From: Seminavis robusta
Taxonomy: Eukaryota; Bacillariophyta; Bacillariophyceae; Naviculales; Naviculaceae
Reading direction: 5' to 3'
Assembly (NCBI GenBank): GCA_903772945.1
Contig: CAICTM010001151.1
Span: forward strand, 1 to 35,681
DNA length: 35,681 nt
Position numbers and translations under genes: made by a program. Positions 1-8,839 of this stretch are shown here, piece after piece (within the stretch, counting starts at the first letter, position 1; each line of letters begins with the position of its first letter). The notes under the pieces were generated by a model that had not been told where the DNA came from, did not search any database, and saw nothing but the letters and a program-made list of their open reading frames with translations.

Positions 1-830
1 CCTGAAAAGCAGAAAACGCTTCATGCGCCGCAAGATGCGTAAGGCCTGTCTGATATGTGCTATACTCGGGCTATATGTCAACCAGACCTTCAGTCGGGAT
101 GAAACACCGATGAACTTCTCTCGTCTACCACTTTTGGACTCAACCAAACGTTGAACCACGACGAAGTCATTGACATCTGTTTGTCATGGAATTCCACGCT
201 CGTGAATAAGAATGATGCGACAACACGACTTCTGATCCTTTCTCAGCTCTTATCGGAGAAACCATGGGATTCTGCGAACGCATGGAATCCTCCGAAGCTT
301 TGACAAGGGCGGTGATGCCAAGCAAGCGCTGATCGAGAGAAGAACAACAGAAGAAGTAACAAGTCTAAATCGCAACAACGACCATCTTCGAAGAGCGAAG
401 AAAAATGGTTTGGACTACCACCAGTCCAGCACTCACAACACTGCTGACATGCATGACTTTGAAGAAGCTCAAGGCCAGGTCTCAGTCCCTCGTCCTGACC
501 GATAACAAGCCAGCGTACACACAAGAACAAGACTTGGAAACCCAAGTCCGACGACCGCCAAGACCTACACCAAGAAGGAACTCTCAGTCCTCATGAAGAA
601 GGTTTCCAACGCTGCGTGTCAAAGCTGATCGCAAGGAAGAAAAGCGAATGCAACCATGTTGCCAAGCGCCAAGTCTGACAACTCCGACAACGAGGACGAC
701 TCTCTGTTGGATCCATCAATGATGGACAAGAAGATGGCTGATGTTGAACAGGCGCTTGCGAATTCGACTCAAATCATTTCGGATCGAGAGATCTCGTCTG
801 AGGATTAGGCAGGGATGATGATTCAACGTG
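1..830 (+). pseudogene. gag remnant of decayed Ty3/gypsy element
   Basis: Reading across frames at about 120-230 gives a stretch resembling the diatom-type gypsy Gag: a run like 'FGLNQTLNHDEVIDICL' followed by 'NSTLVNKNDATT'. At about 413-475 there is a Gag C-terminal patch (DYHQSSTHNTADMHDFEE) of the kind that in intact relatives carries a Cys/His zinc motif. A lysine- and acid-rich tail follows to about 800. Stops and frame changes break it everywhere, so no product is expected. Confidence 0.6.
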
Positions 831-1084
831 AACTATAGTTCCGATTTCTCATACCCAGTGATGAAGATATCTCACTAAATAGTAAACAAGATTTGTTTGC
901 AACGAACGAAGTCTAACGGAAAATTAGATATAATTGCCTAGCAACTACTCAAATAGACGCTGACCGATCTGTTCGGCATCGTTAGCTTCATCCATGGCCA
1001 ATCAATCATCAACGTCGCAGATCCAAGAGACCTCGAAACTTATCGTCTATGTTAGATTTAACAAGACAGAGGAAAGGGAAACGA

Positions 1085-1420
1085 ACCCGTTTCACATCTC
1101 GTTGCTTACCTGGATACAGGAGCATCCGGAACTTTAATTACTCAAACTGCATGCTAAGAATTTACTCATGAAGAATCATGGGGGCGTCCAAACATTAATG
1201 GACTGTCCTCCTATGAAGGAATAAACCACGCACGAAGTGTAAGGGACACTCGTGATTCCTGAGTTCCACGATGATAGTAATTATCGGGATGGAATTTACA
1301 CGTCACCAAGAACTTGGGGGCGCAAGACGTGATCATGGTCATGACACTCTTTGCGACCTAAGAATCAAGTTTGATTTCACTACCATTCATGGGGTGGACC
1401 GCGCATTTTTCCTCTGACGA
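1085..1420 (+). pseudogene. Retropepsin (aspartic protease) remnant
   Basis: The translation at about 1103-1147 reads LVAYLDTGASGTLIT, which contains the retropepsin active-site motif D-T-G-A in its usual hydrophobic setting. About 220 bases later a patch reading LRIKFDFTTIHGVD matches the conserved C-terminal part of gypsy proteases ('LGIKFDF...'). The reading frame has stops. It sits between gag and RT as expected. Confidence 0.7.
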
Positions 1421-1479
1421 AAGATGGCAATGACAATAAAAAGAGAACTTCTCCATTCCCGATCCTGCAGCTGTTAGCG

Positions 1480-1883
1480 ACATGCAGAAGTTCAAGAAGA
1501 TTCTTGATACAACATACGAACAAATAGACTTAAGCAGATGTGCCAGAGTCGAAACCGCGTTAAATAAGGAAGAGCAAGAACTGCCTCATGCCTTTTCAAC
1601 CAAGTGCTTCGACCAGTCGAGGATACTTTGGGAGAGTGCGAATGGACGACTACGAGGTAGAACTTCGTCCCGACGCTAATCCTTATACTAGGGCTCACCT
1701 ACTCCACGGGTCCATACCAAAACACTCTTAAAAAGGAGTTGAACGTCTCTGCGAGGCAGGAGTACTCAAGAGGTGAATCGTTCCGAGGGGCGGCACCAAC
1801 TTTTATCATTCCCAAGAAAGAGGGATCGGTACGATTCATCTCTGATTTCCAGGAACCGAACAAAAGGATCAAGCGGAAGCCTT
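1480..1883 (+). pseudogene. Reverse transcriptase remnant, N-terminal half
   Basis: A fragment beginning near 1484 (QKFKKILDTTYEQIDL) corresponds to the linker ahead of the RT of diatom gypsy elements. Downstream are VERLCEAGVLK, GAAPTFIIPKKEGSVRFI and SDFQEPNKRIKRKP, which are RT fingers/palm motifs. The last codons (R-K-P) are cut at 1883 by the nested LTR element; the protein resumes at 2605 with Y-P-I-Q. Stops occur inside the fragment, for example in the region 1728-1733. Confidence 0.8.
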
Positions 1884-1979
1884 TGTTGATCTGGGGGTAA
1901 TAACCTATCCCCAGATTGGGTCCACTACAGCCAGTGCTCATTAATTTAATTAGTTCAAACCTTTACCATCTTTATCAAC
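1884..1979. repeat. Left LTR of TRIM-like element
   Basis: 96 bp, identical to the copy at 2509-2604. It contains an internal inverted repeat (ATCTGGGG ... CCCCAGAT, 8-bp arms) near its left end, which could form a hairpin in RNA. The termini are inverted (GTTGAT ... ATCAAC). No primer-binding site complementary to a tRNA that I recognise follows it. Confidence 0.9.
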
Positions 1980-2082
1980 AGAAACTAATTAATTATTCCT
2001 TTGGCAATGGCGATGTAAGCCATGCCATCGTAAGGTCTTAGCTCCGGTCGGTGGGGATTGATAAGGCAACAAGGCACTCGCC

Positions 2083-2274
2083 ATGCTGAGGCAATTGAGC
2101 CGATTGGGTCCAAGCTGGGACCGCCACCAACTCACGGAGGAGTTGGGGGTGATTCCTCACTCCGGTCCTTCTCCTGCGCCATCTCCAAGGGTGGATGCAG
2201 CAGAAGAAGACCCTACAAACGAGCACACCTCCAACGTCGCCCCACAACACAATCAGATCAGTCCAGAGTTATGA
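2083..2274 (+). CDS. Short ORF inside TRIM-like element, function unknown
   Basis: A 63-codon open frame from ATG to TGA inside the non-repeated part of the TRIM-like element. The product is hydrophilic and proline-rich in the middle. I do not recognise it as Gag, protease or any other domain. It may be a remnant of a Gag or linker region, or a chance ORF, since overlapping frames are also open here. Confidence 0.2.
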   Translation: MLRQLSRLGPSWDRHQLTEELGVIPHSGPSPAPSPRVDAAEEDPTNEHTSNVAPQHNQISPEL

Positions 2275-2508
2275 ATGCCTGACAACCAAGGGTGCTTCTC
2301 GAGCGAAGCCCAGATCTACAAGCGGATGCCTGCAGGGGTACAAGAGTAACAGTTGATAGCTGGATAAAGCGCTGATACAACAACCAAAACGATATAAAGC
2401 AACAACACCATGTTCAAACGATCCTCTCGAAACGAACGATCGACGACGAAAAGCAGGAAAACCTGCAAGCTGAAAATTAACGCACACTGTAGCAGTAGTG
2501 CAAGGGTG

Positions 2509-2604
2509 TGTTGATCTGGGGGTAATAACCTATCCCCAGATTGGGTCCACTACAGCCAGTGCTCATTAATTTAATTAGTTCAAACCTTTACCATCTTTAT
2601 CAAC
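2509..2604. repeat. Right LTR of TRIM-like element
   Basis: 96 bp, base-for-base identical to 1884-1979. It is preceded by a short purine-rich stretch (caagggtg) in the position of a polypurine tract and followed by the gcctt target duplication. Confidence 0.9.
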
Positions 2605-3290
2605 GCCTTATCCTATCCAAAATACAGGACATGCCTTGAACCCAGAGGATTCAAGTGCGCCTAGTCTAGACCTGAACACGGGACACTACCACATCGAGCT
2701 GTCACATCACTCGAAGCAACACTATGCCAGTGCACTCCCGAAGGGAAAGCACGAGTACCAGAGGTTGCCAATGGGCCTATGTAATAGTCCCGACACCTTC
2801 AAAAGAAGATGAAAACACGCTGCATGACTTAGAAAATGTCCGTGCATACATTGATGATCAACTCATCCTAACGGACGTCGATCTCGCAGATCGCGTTGAA
2901 TAGTAGATGACCTTTTCAAAGACTTCAAGAAGTCGAAGTCGGGATTGAAATCACACTACCAAGGCCTTCCTCGATAAGGAAGAACTGAGTATCTAGACAA
3001 TTGGACTTCTCGAGAAGGAAGCCAACCCTTAACCAAAAAGATAATAGATGCGATCCAGCTATCGCTCTTCCACCCAACAGGAAAGAACTTCGTAGATTCA
3101 TTGGACCAATGAACTACCAAGGGCTGCTCCAGACAGCAGACGGAGTAACCATCGTTCTGAAACAGACGTGGTTACCCAGTATCCATGACCAGTCGCGGTC
3201 GTCATGGACAGAGAACGTGAGTCCCGCGAGAGGTCGAGAAACTCTCCGGGATGACATGGACTTCGTCGCAAGTTCACGCGCGCAATCGTG
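2605..3290 (+). pseudogene. Reverse transcriptase remnant, C-terminal half and connection region
   Basis: After the nested insertion the RT continues: SLDLNTGHYHIELS (motif A region), LPKGKHEYQRLPMGLCNSP (motif B) and a Y-I-D-D polymerase motif at 2847-2858 followed by QLILT. Near 3070-3125 the sequence LPPNRKELRRFIGPMNYQ matches the conserved connection segment after the RT thumb. Stops and frameshifts break the reading frame. The opening 'gcctt' at 2605-2609 is the right-hand target duplication. Confidence 0.8.
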
Positions 3291-3758
3291 ACAAGACTCA
3301 CCACATCCGTTTCAAAGCAAACCGGAAATACATTAAGGAACGTCGCCAACGACTTACCAGAAAAACACCGATAGAGGAACACGGCACGTGTCCCCCATCA
3401 ACACCATGTCACACGATACTATGATGATTCTCAGTATCAGAACCGTTCGTACGGTAGCCCACGCACAAAGGTCTTTACCACACAGACCGAGCAAAAACAA
3501 TGGCACTGTACGCTCGACATCTACCGCAATAGCGGCACAGTCTACCAGACTTGGAATATAGGTATTACACCCATACAAGGCCTGATCCCCTTGTAGGTTG
3601 CCATCGTGCGACGCACAATGTCTACATCCAATCTGAGAGTGCCCGCACTTAATCATATGTTCTCTTTCCGACTGATGTCGTGCCTTCCGTGACCCTTGTC
3701 AAGGGGCGAATGCAATACACGCCTTAGCCTTATTCGCGACTCGATCCTAGATAGGGTT

Positions 3759-3986
3759 TGTAGTTTCGACTCATGACTTAGTCTCTCTCTGAATAGTCAT
3801 TTTAGACAGGGTTTCAATGACCGCTCTAGTCATACTAGGTTGATGATGAAACATCGCTCTAGATATTTAGCCAGCTGGAGTACTTCCACGCTACTAGATA
3901 AATGCTAGACGAATCTTCACGCGTTCCGTTTTTGATTGTGGAGTGAGTAGGATTGCTACCGCAACCTACTCTATCAACACTCTACA
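3759..3986 (+). repeat. Candidate 3' LTR of the decayed Ty3/gypsy element
   Basis: The interval starts TGTAG and ends CTACA, a perfect 5-bp terminal inverted repeat of TG..CA type. It is preceded by a purine-rich run (agatagggtt, about 3749-3758) that could be a polypurine tract, and it lies at the expected distance after pol. No second copy is in the window, so the call rests on termini and position only. Confidence 0.4.
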
Positions 3987-4090
3987 GTCTCCCGCGAGTT
4001 CAGATCTACGATCCTTTGGTTTGGATCTCTCTCGTTGATTAGTTTTCATAGCTTTCTAATCCTCTTCTCATAACTTTCATTCTCTCAAAC

Positions 4091-6682
4091 TCAAAACACT
4101 CGAAAGATCTTTACACTAGCTTTTAGCGTAGTGCATTTGTCGATCCATGGCTCTGGCACGTTTAAGAGTGACTCCGGATCGGATCGCCTCTTGAACAAGG
4201 CCGAGATCAGCCCTGAACGCATCTGATTGCGCAGTCGGCATATCTGCCAAGGTACTCTCTGGGGAAAACGGGAGTTGAACAGAGTGAGTAGTTGGTTGTC
4301 ATCTAGCTCCCAAGCTCGCGAGCAAATGTCAGCCATGACGTTGGCCCTGCCTGGGATGTAGTCGTGCAGCGGGAGATAACGGTGGTGTCTCTGGTGGAGG
4401 GACTGGAGACGTAGAAGGTATGCAGCCGGTCCTGTAGTGGTGGTTGATCCCTTCCGTTGCCAGAACACCTTTGGTGTGTTGTCATAGCTGTTGTGGATGG
4501 TGTGCTCACGGATGTCGCATGCCTGTGCCAGCACATCCACGTGGGCTACGGACCCGGCTAGTTCTAGGTCGCTGTTTGTGATGGCGCCGTGTGGATTGTT
4601 GAACGAGGCCAGCTGCTTCGTGACCTTGCTGTTGAACTTGGCTCGCCACAGGATGTGTTGGACCTTGCCGTTTGTTGTTGGAACAAAGTGGACTCCTCCC
4701 ATGCCCTTTCCCGAGGCATCACAGGCGCCTCTGGTGGATGGGTTGCTGTTGGGAACGATCTCAGCCAGTCTGGTGGGTCGGCTGTTGATGCTGTTGGCTA
4801 GCCATTTGAAGTCCGTGATGAAGTCGTGGACTTGTTGCGTCAAACGCAACCGGTGACCTGTGGGTTCTTCGTGTCTGAAGGCCTCTTGGAGTGTGCAGAA
4901 GAGGCCACGTGCGCCTGGAATGGCTATAACCATGGATCGAAGTTCCCCGAGGATCTTGTGCCATTGTCGAGTAGCCACCCTCCTCTGTGTGGGTTCGATG
5001 CTGTTGAGGATTTCCAGCAGTCGTTCCTTCCTGTGTGGTGGCAGTTCAATCGTCTTTCGGATGGTGTCGATAATCCATCCTAATACCAATTTTCTTGTGG
5101 TCCAGCATGCGTCTCCTTTCTTCAATTTCTTGACCGACGCTGGTTCTTGCCGATGGGCTGTGTCTTGCGGACTGAGACGCCGCAGGACACTGTCTAGGGC
5201 GTGTAACAGAATGCGTTTTGTTCTGCGCCGTTTCCATTTGCTTCCTTGAGCCAGACCAATGAAGTCGTCCACGTAGATGTCCCAGTAGTGGATGGGCTTT
5301 TTGGACCTGCTCCGCGGATAGGCGTCAGCTGTTGGTGCATCTCTTCCGTGTTCATATTGGTTGGTTGTTGTGGAGTCCTGGCACGGCTCCTCGTCGGCTG
5401 GTGGTGTTTCCGAAACAACCTCGAGCCGATGAGGGCCTGGCTGGTGATTGCGATCGAGTATGTTGTTGTTGGCTAGGTCGGCCACCGTTTCGGTGGCGGC
5501 ACTGAAATTGGGTGGCGATTCCTTCCAACCCATGGGGAGGACCAATGGGAATGCCACCATCGGTTCTTCTCCAGGCCGAGTGGGGAAAAGCATCCCTAGC
5601 TTGGGGATGTCACTGGATTTTATCCACACACGGTAGAAGCCATCGGCTATATCGATCTTGGACAAGTACATTGGACCGTGCTTCGGGTCTGCATGGTGGA
5701 CCTTCTGCATGACCCTCTGCAGGGCCTTTCCAAACTGCATGGCTTCGGGAGGAGCGGTGTTGTCGGTTTCTTCGTTAACACCAAAGTAGGTGTAGTCGCA
5801 TATTGTTCGTGGTCGTCTCTCTCGTTGTGGAACCACGCCGAGAGGGCTCAGTCGCAAGTCCGGCATGTTTCCTTTCACGGCACTGTACGGTAGTAGTGTC
5901 CAGTGCCCTTTATTCATCATACCGACAAACTCTTCGCGAAGGAACTCCACGTGCTCTTTCGCGGATTTGTGTGGTCCTCGCTCTAGAGCTTCCAGTATTC
6001 TGGCTTCTGACCACGGTGGTGTTGTCATGTGCACTGGAGCCCCCTCGGTTCGAAACGTTTCCAGCAGTTCGTGTGCTGGGTGGGGTATATTGTTTACATT
6101 GGCTTGGAAGTCGCTAACTGGGTCTCTGGATTCGCGCACGAAGGAATTCCAGTCTGCTGCTCGTTTGTAGCGTTCGGTGGCCTGTGCTACCAGCCGATCG
6201 AGTTCGTCTGGTGCATCAGAGTGTGTTGTGGTGGTGGCTGACCCGATCGTTGCGTCGGTTTTGTTGGCCAGTTTCGTGTCGGTCTCGGACCGCTGTCTCG
6301 GTGTTGTGCTGTCCACATGCGGCACCGGCATGGTCGGTGTCGTGGTTGATGTGGTCGTATCATTGTTGGAAGGTTGGTCGCTTCGTGTAGGGTTCCTTTC
6401 AGATGTCGTTGTCCGCTCGAGTGCGTGAACAGCCTCGGGTGGCCATCGTGTTGTTGCCGACGGCTCCTCGGTTGGTGTCGTCTGGTTCGTGTCATGTTCC
6501 TGCAACACGTTTGAAGGGGGCTGGACAGTGCTCGCAGTGGACTTGGGCTCTACGATGTCTGACTTAGCGGACGCGACGAGTGGGGACTCACCTAGTTGAC
6601 TACTAGTAGTGTGTTCGTTAACGGGGCTACTATGATTCAAGCTAAGGGGGACTACTCTTGGCGACACCTTCATGCGTGTCAC
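4091..6682 (-). CDS. E1 ORF2, reverse transcriptase-RNase H polyprotein
   Basis: The 863-codon frame is open, with no stop, from just after the TGA at 6736-6734; the first in-frame ATG is at 6673. An N-terminal Ser/Thr/Pro-rich linker of about 150 residues precedes the RT. RT motifs include SKIDIADGFYRVW (motif A Asp), LPMGWKESPPNFSAATE (motif B) and Y-V-D-D at residues 470-473 (5275-5264). A 50-60 residue variable, acidic/proline-rich segment lies between motifs B and C. RNase H follows: CDASGKGMGG, SDLELAGS, YDNTP and ADICSRAW supply the expected acidic residues. The protein copies element RNA to DNA and degrades the RNA strand. No integrase or tyrosine recombinase follows; the final residues after the shared 'LRNQM' stretch differ from E2. 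Confidence 0.88.
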   Translation of the reverse strand: MTRMKVSPRVVPLSLNHSSPVNEHTTSSQLGESPLVASAKSDIVEPKSTASTVQPPSNVLQEHDTNQTTPTEEPSATTRWPPEAVHALERTTTSERNPTRSDQPSNNDTTTSTTTPTMPVPHVDSTTPRQRSETDTKLANKTDATIGSATTTTHSDAPDELDRLVAQATERYKRAADWNSFVRESRDPVSDFQANVNNIPHPAHELLETFRTEGAPVHMTTPPWSEARILEALERGPHKSAKEHVEFLREEFVGMMNKGHWTLLPYSAVKGNMPDLRLSPLGVVPQRERRPRTICDYTYFGVNEETDNTAPPEAMQFGKALQRVMQKVHHADPKHGPMYLSKIDIADGFYRVWIKSSDIPKLGMLFPTRPGEEPMVAFPLVLPMGWKESPPNFSAATETVADLANNNILDRNHQPGPHRLEVVSETPPADEEPCQDSTTTNQYEHGRDAPTADAYPRSRSKKPIHYWDIYVDDFIGLAQGSKWKRRRTKRILLHALDSVLRRLSPQDTAHRQEPASVKKLKKGDACWTTRKLVLGWIIDTIRKTIELPPHRKERLLEILNSIEPTQRRVATRQWHKILGELRSMVIAIPGARGLFCTLQEAFRHEEPTGHRLRLTQQVHDFITDFKWLANSINSRPTRLAEIVPNSNPSTRGACDASGKGMGGVHFVPTTNGKVQHILWRAKFNSKVTKQLASFNNPHGAITNSDLELAGSVAHVDVLAQACDIREHTIHNSYDNTPKVFWQRKGSTTTTGPAAYLLRLQSLHQRHHRYLPLHDYIPGRANVMADICSRAWELDDNQLLTLFNSRFPQRVPWQICRLRNQMRSGLISALFKRRSDPESLLNVPEPWIDKCTTLKASVKIFRVF

Positions 6683-6733
6683 TGGCTCGACAATCGGTAC
6701 ACGATGCTGCGTGACCGGTTGTCTGCCGTCTTC

Positions 6734-6736
6734 TCA
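6734..6736 (-). other. In-frame TGA between E1 ORF1 and ORF2 (candidate readthrough site)
   Basis: The TGA (context GCC-TGA-GAA) is the only stop between the two ORFs, and both are in the same frame (8839 and 6682 differ by a multiple of 3). The 17 codons between TGA and the GTG at 6682 are open. They align with E2 after its TGA (G-R-Q, Q-H-R, E-P-V-T, K-V-S in order), with length differences of whole codons only. This is the pattern expected if ribosomes translate across the stop. Confidence 0.7.
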
Positions 6737-8839
6737 GGCATAAGCTCTGAGGCACCATGCATGAAGATTATTGGTCTCTTCAGGGGTGTTGGCTACGTGA
6801 TCTGCCGCTCTAGGGCACGTGGTGTAGCATCTTCCGGTGATGTGCCATGATGCACAACAGTCCACAGGTCCGCCGTTGCGTTGGACTTGGGGCGGATTGT
6901 CTCCGGCAAGCGCAATTGCGTCACGGACGCGACGTGTGCGAATGTTGTTGGCCATGGGTGTATTTCCAGTGTAACGTTGGTCCCGATTTGGATTTCGGAC
7001 CACCTGACGTCGGTTGGGATCTTGGTCGTCGTCGTTGTTGTTGTTGTTGTTGTTGTTGTGGTTGTTACCTGCTCGTGGATTGCGAGGAGCTGCCGGGGCT
7101 GTGCCACCAGCGTTCGCCCTTAGCCGAGCGAGAGCGGGAATGTTGTCCACCGATGGAGCCCAGTTGAGGTTGTTGTGGGTTTCGAATGCCGCGAGTCCAG
7201 CCGCTAGGTCTGGGCCGCTCAGGCTGGTGGTCGTTCGAACCGCCATCTGTTTGACAAAGTAGGCTCTGTAGGAGAGCTGCACGTGTAGGACGAGCACAGC
7301 TGGGCCCAGCTTGATGCCATATTGATTGTTGAGTGCTGCATGTAGCTGTGGGCTCAGTCGGTCGTACTCCAGCAGGAACTCCTTGTAGGCTGTGACGTTC
7401 GCGTGGTCTGGGCCAAATATCATTCCTAGGATGGGTGTGTAGCACTTGAGCTGAGACGCAGCTTCGGTCCAATCTTGTGGGACATAGCCCTTTGGATTCT
7501 TCATTTGTCTAGCGTCCGAGGCAGTGATGCTGGTGCTGAGTGGGTCCCCACTCATATCATACTGGTCTGCTCTCATGGTGTCATCTGCTAGTTGTCGTTG
7601 GCCTTCAGGCGACATGGCACCAGGTGGGGTGATGGAGAAAGGCAGGATGCCAGTCCCAATGGCGTGGAAGGCATCACCTTGCAACTTCCAACTCTTGAAA
7701 GCGATCGTTTGTTGAGGAGAGATCATTGGGGCGTTGAAGCCTAGGCTTCCAGCCATGGTGTCCACCTCGTGTTGGAGGAGCATCCGTTCTGACACTCCTT
7801 GCGACTTACCCGCGAGCTCATGGTAGATGGCCGGGAGATCATCATCATCCGCGGCCCCGGTGAGCAGCAGTAGTCGGTCCGTGATCCGGTCCTTGAAGCG
7901 TTCACGGACGTCCTTTGGCTTGGTAGCTTCTTCGCGCCGCTTGTCGATGTCGTTTCGGGCTAGTCTCGATTCAGCCACTAGGTCGTGTATTCCCTGCGCC
8001 ATCTGACGCATTGCTGGGTCCCCGGGTGGTCCGCTGAAAGGCTTGAGGCCCGTGAGTTGTCGGTATAGTACGTGCTCACGCCGATGGCTGTGCACTTTTG
8101 GTGTTGGCACCGGTGTGTCCGCTCCTATCTTGTCGTGTACTACCAATGAGTCGGTTGCATTGGCCACGGCGAGTGTTGACGCGACCATGAGGAAATTGAG
8201 GAGGGGCTCATAGTGTCCAACGCGGTTGTTGGTCCGGGCATGTGCATAGACCACTTCGAAGGACTTTCGTGCGCTGAAGTCTTTCCCGAGAAGGAGGCCC
8301 GTGATTTCGAATGGGATGTACATGGACTTTCTGACCCTTATTGTCTGGGTATTGGCGTCGGCGGCATCGTACGGACCCAGTAGTTCTGCTTGTCGGTCCG
8401 CTCGTAGTGCTTCCATGTGCCGTTGAGGTGATGCAGAAGTGATGACTTGGGCCGTGAGATCCAGCTGGGACTCTAGGAAGGAAACTGTGTGGATGTCGAC
8501 TCCTTCAACTTCATCGACGTAGCAGAAGGTCTTGCGACGTTCTGGTGCTGCAACAGCTCCTGGTTCACCGGGGTGACGCATAAAGCCATGCAGAACTTTG
8601 AGCCTTCCTCCAGGTTTGTTGGCTTCTGTGATCAGTACTGCTACTCCACCAATGGGGTCAGCAAAGTCATCTAGCATTTCTTGATGCAGCTCAGCATTGG
8701 TAGAGGGGTTGTCTGTGGATCTCCACTGTAGCATGAGCCGTATGGAGCGGACTTCTGCTGTGTCGAAGTCAGCTCCTAGTGGGTTGTTGGTTGGGTCATT
8801 GAATAGAACCCCGTAGGTCTTAGGTGCCGACTGTGCCAT
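6734..8839 (-). CDS. E1 ORF1, Gag-like protein with C-terminal zinc-knuckle-like motif
   Basis: 701 codons from ATG at 8839 to a TGA at 6736-6734. The protein is largely collinear with E2 ORF1 over its whole length. Near the C-terminus an asparagine tract is encoded by AAC repeats (about 7030-7070), followed by an Arg/Asn-rich basic stretch and then a Cys/His cluster from residue 661: CC-x3-WH-x3-G-x-C-x3-C-x5-H. This resembles a nucleic-acid-binding zinc knuckle but is not the retroviral CCHC spacing. By position and composition it is the nucleocapsid/Gag equivalent that packages element RNA. The stop codon is in frame with ORF2, so a Gag-Pol fusion of about 1582 residues could be made if the TGA is read through. 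The function is inferred from position and motif; I do not recognise a named Gag family. Confidence 0.8.
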   Translation of the reverse strand: MAQSAPKTYGVLFNDPTNNPLGADFDTAEVRSIRLMLQWRSTDNPSTNAELHQEMLDDFADPIGGVAVLITEANKPGGRLKVLHGFMRHPGEPGAVAAPERRKTFCYVDEVEGVDIHTVSFLESQLDLTAQVITSASPQRHMEALRADRQAELLGPYDAADANTQTIRVRKSMYIPFEITGLLLGKDFSARKSFEVVYAHARTNNRVGHYEPLLNFLMVASTLAVANATDSLVVHDKIGADTPVPTPKVHSHRREHVLYRQLTGLKPFSGPPGDPAMRQMAQGIHDLVAESRLARNDIDKRREEATKPKDVRERFKDRITDRLLLLTGAADDDDLPAIYHELAGKSQGVSERMLLQHEVDTMAGSLGFNAPMISPQQTIAFKSWKLQGDAFHAIGTGILPFSITPPGAMSPEGQRQLADDTMRADQYDMSGDPLSTSITASDARQMKNPKGYVPQDWTEAASQLKCYTPILGMIFGPDHANVTAYKEFLLEYDRLSPQLHAALNNQYGIKLGPAVLVLHVQLSYRAYFVKQMAVRTTTSLSGPDLAAGLAAFETHNNLNWAPSVDNIPALARLRANAGGTAPAAPRNPRAGNNHNNNNNNNNDDDQDPNRRQVVRNPNRDQRYTGNTPMANNIRTRRVRDAIALAGDNPPQVQRNGGPVDCCASWHITGRCYTTCPRAADHVANTPEETNNLHAWCLRAYA

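Larger units (their letters stand above)
1884..2604. mobile_element. TRIM-like small LTR retroelement nested in the gypsy RT
   Basis: Two identical 96-bp direct repeats (1884-1979 and 2509-2604) enclose a 529-bp interior, total 721 bp. The five bases before the element (gcctt, 1879-1883) are repeated immediately after it (2605-2609). Deleting the element and one copy of the duplication rejoins the gypsy RT codons as R-K-P-Y-P-I-Q, the conserved sequence at that place. The element begins TGTTGAT and ends ATCAAC; an alternative reading is 97-bp LTRs ending in CA with a 4-bp duplication and one terminal substitution. No protease, RT or integrase fits inside, so it must be mobilised in trans. Identical LTRs imply an insertion that is young relative to the decayed host element. 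Confidence 0.88.
1..3986 (+). mobile_element. Decayed Ty3/gypsy LTR retrotransposon, left end outside window
   Basis: Fragments of gag, aspartic protease, reverse transcriptase and the RT/RNase H connection region occur in the canonical Ty3/gypsy order on the + strand. They are broken by many stop codons and frameshifts. A candidate 3' LTR closes the element at 3759-3986; the 5' LTR would lie left of the window. A small LTR element is nested in the RT at 1884-2604. Between about 3290 and 3758 no domain could be recognised with confidence; RNase H and integrase should lie there but are too decayed to read. The copy is clearly non-functional. Confidence 0.85.

Noticed and set aside
4491..6428. 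Many + strand open frames across E1 ORF2
   Set aside because: They are antisense shadows of a long conserved coding region; none has its own motif or continuity.
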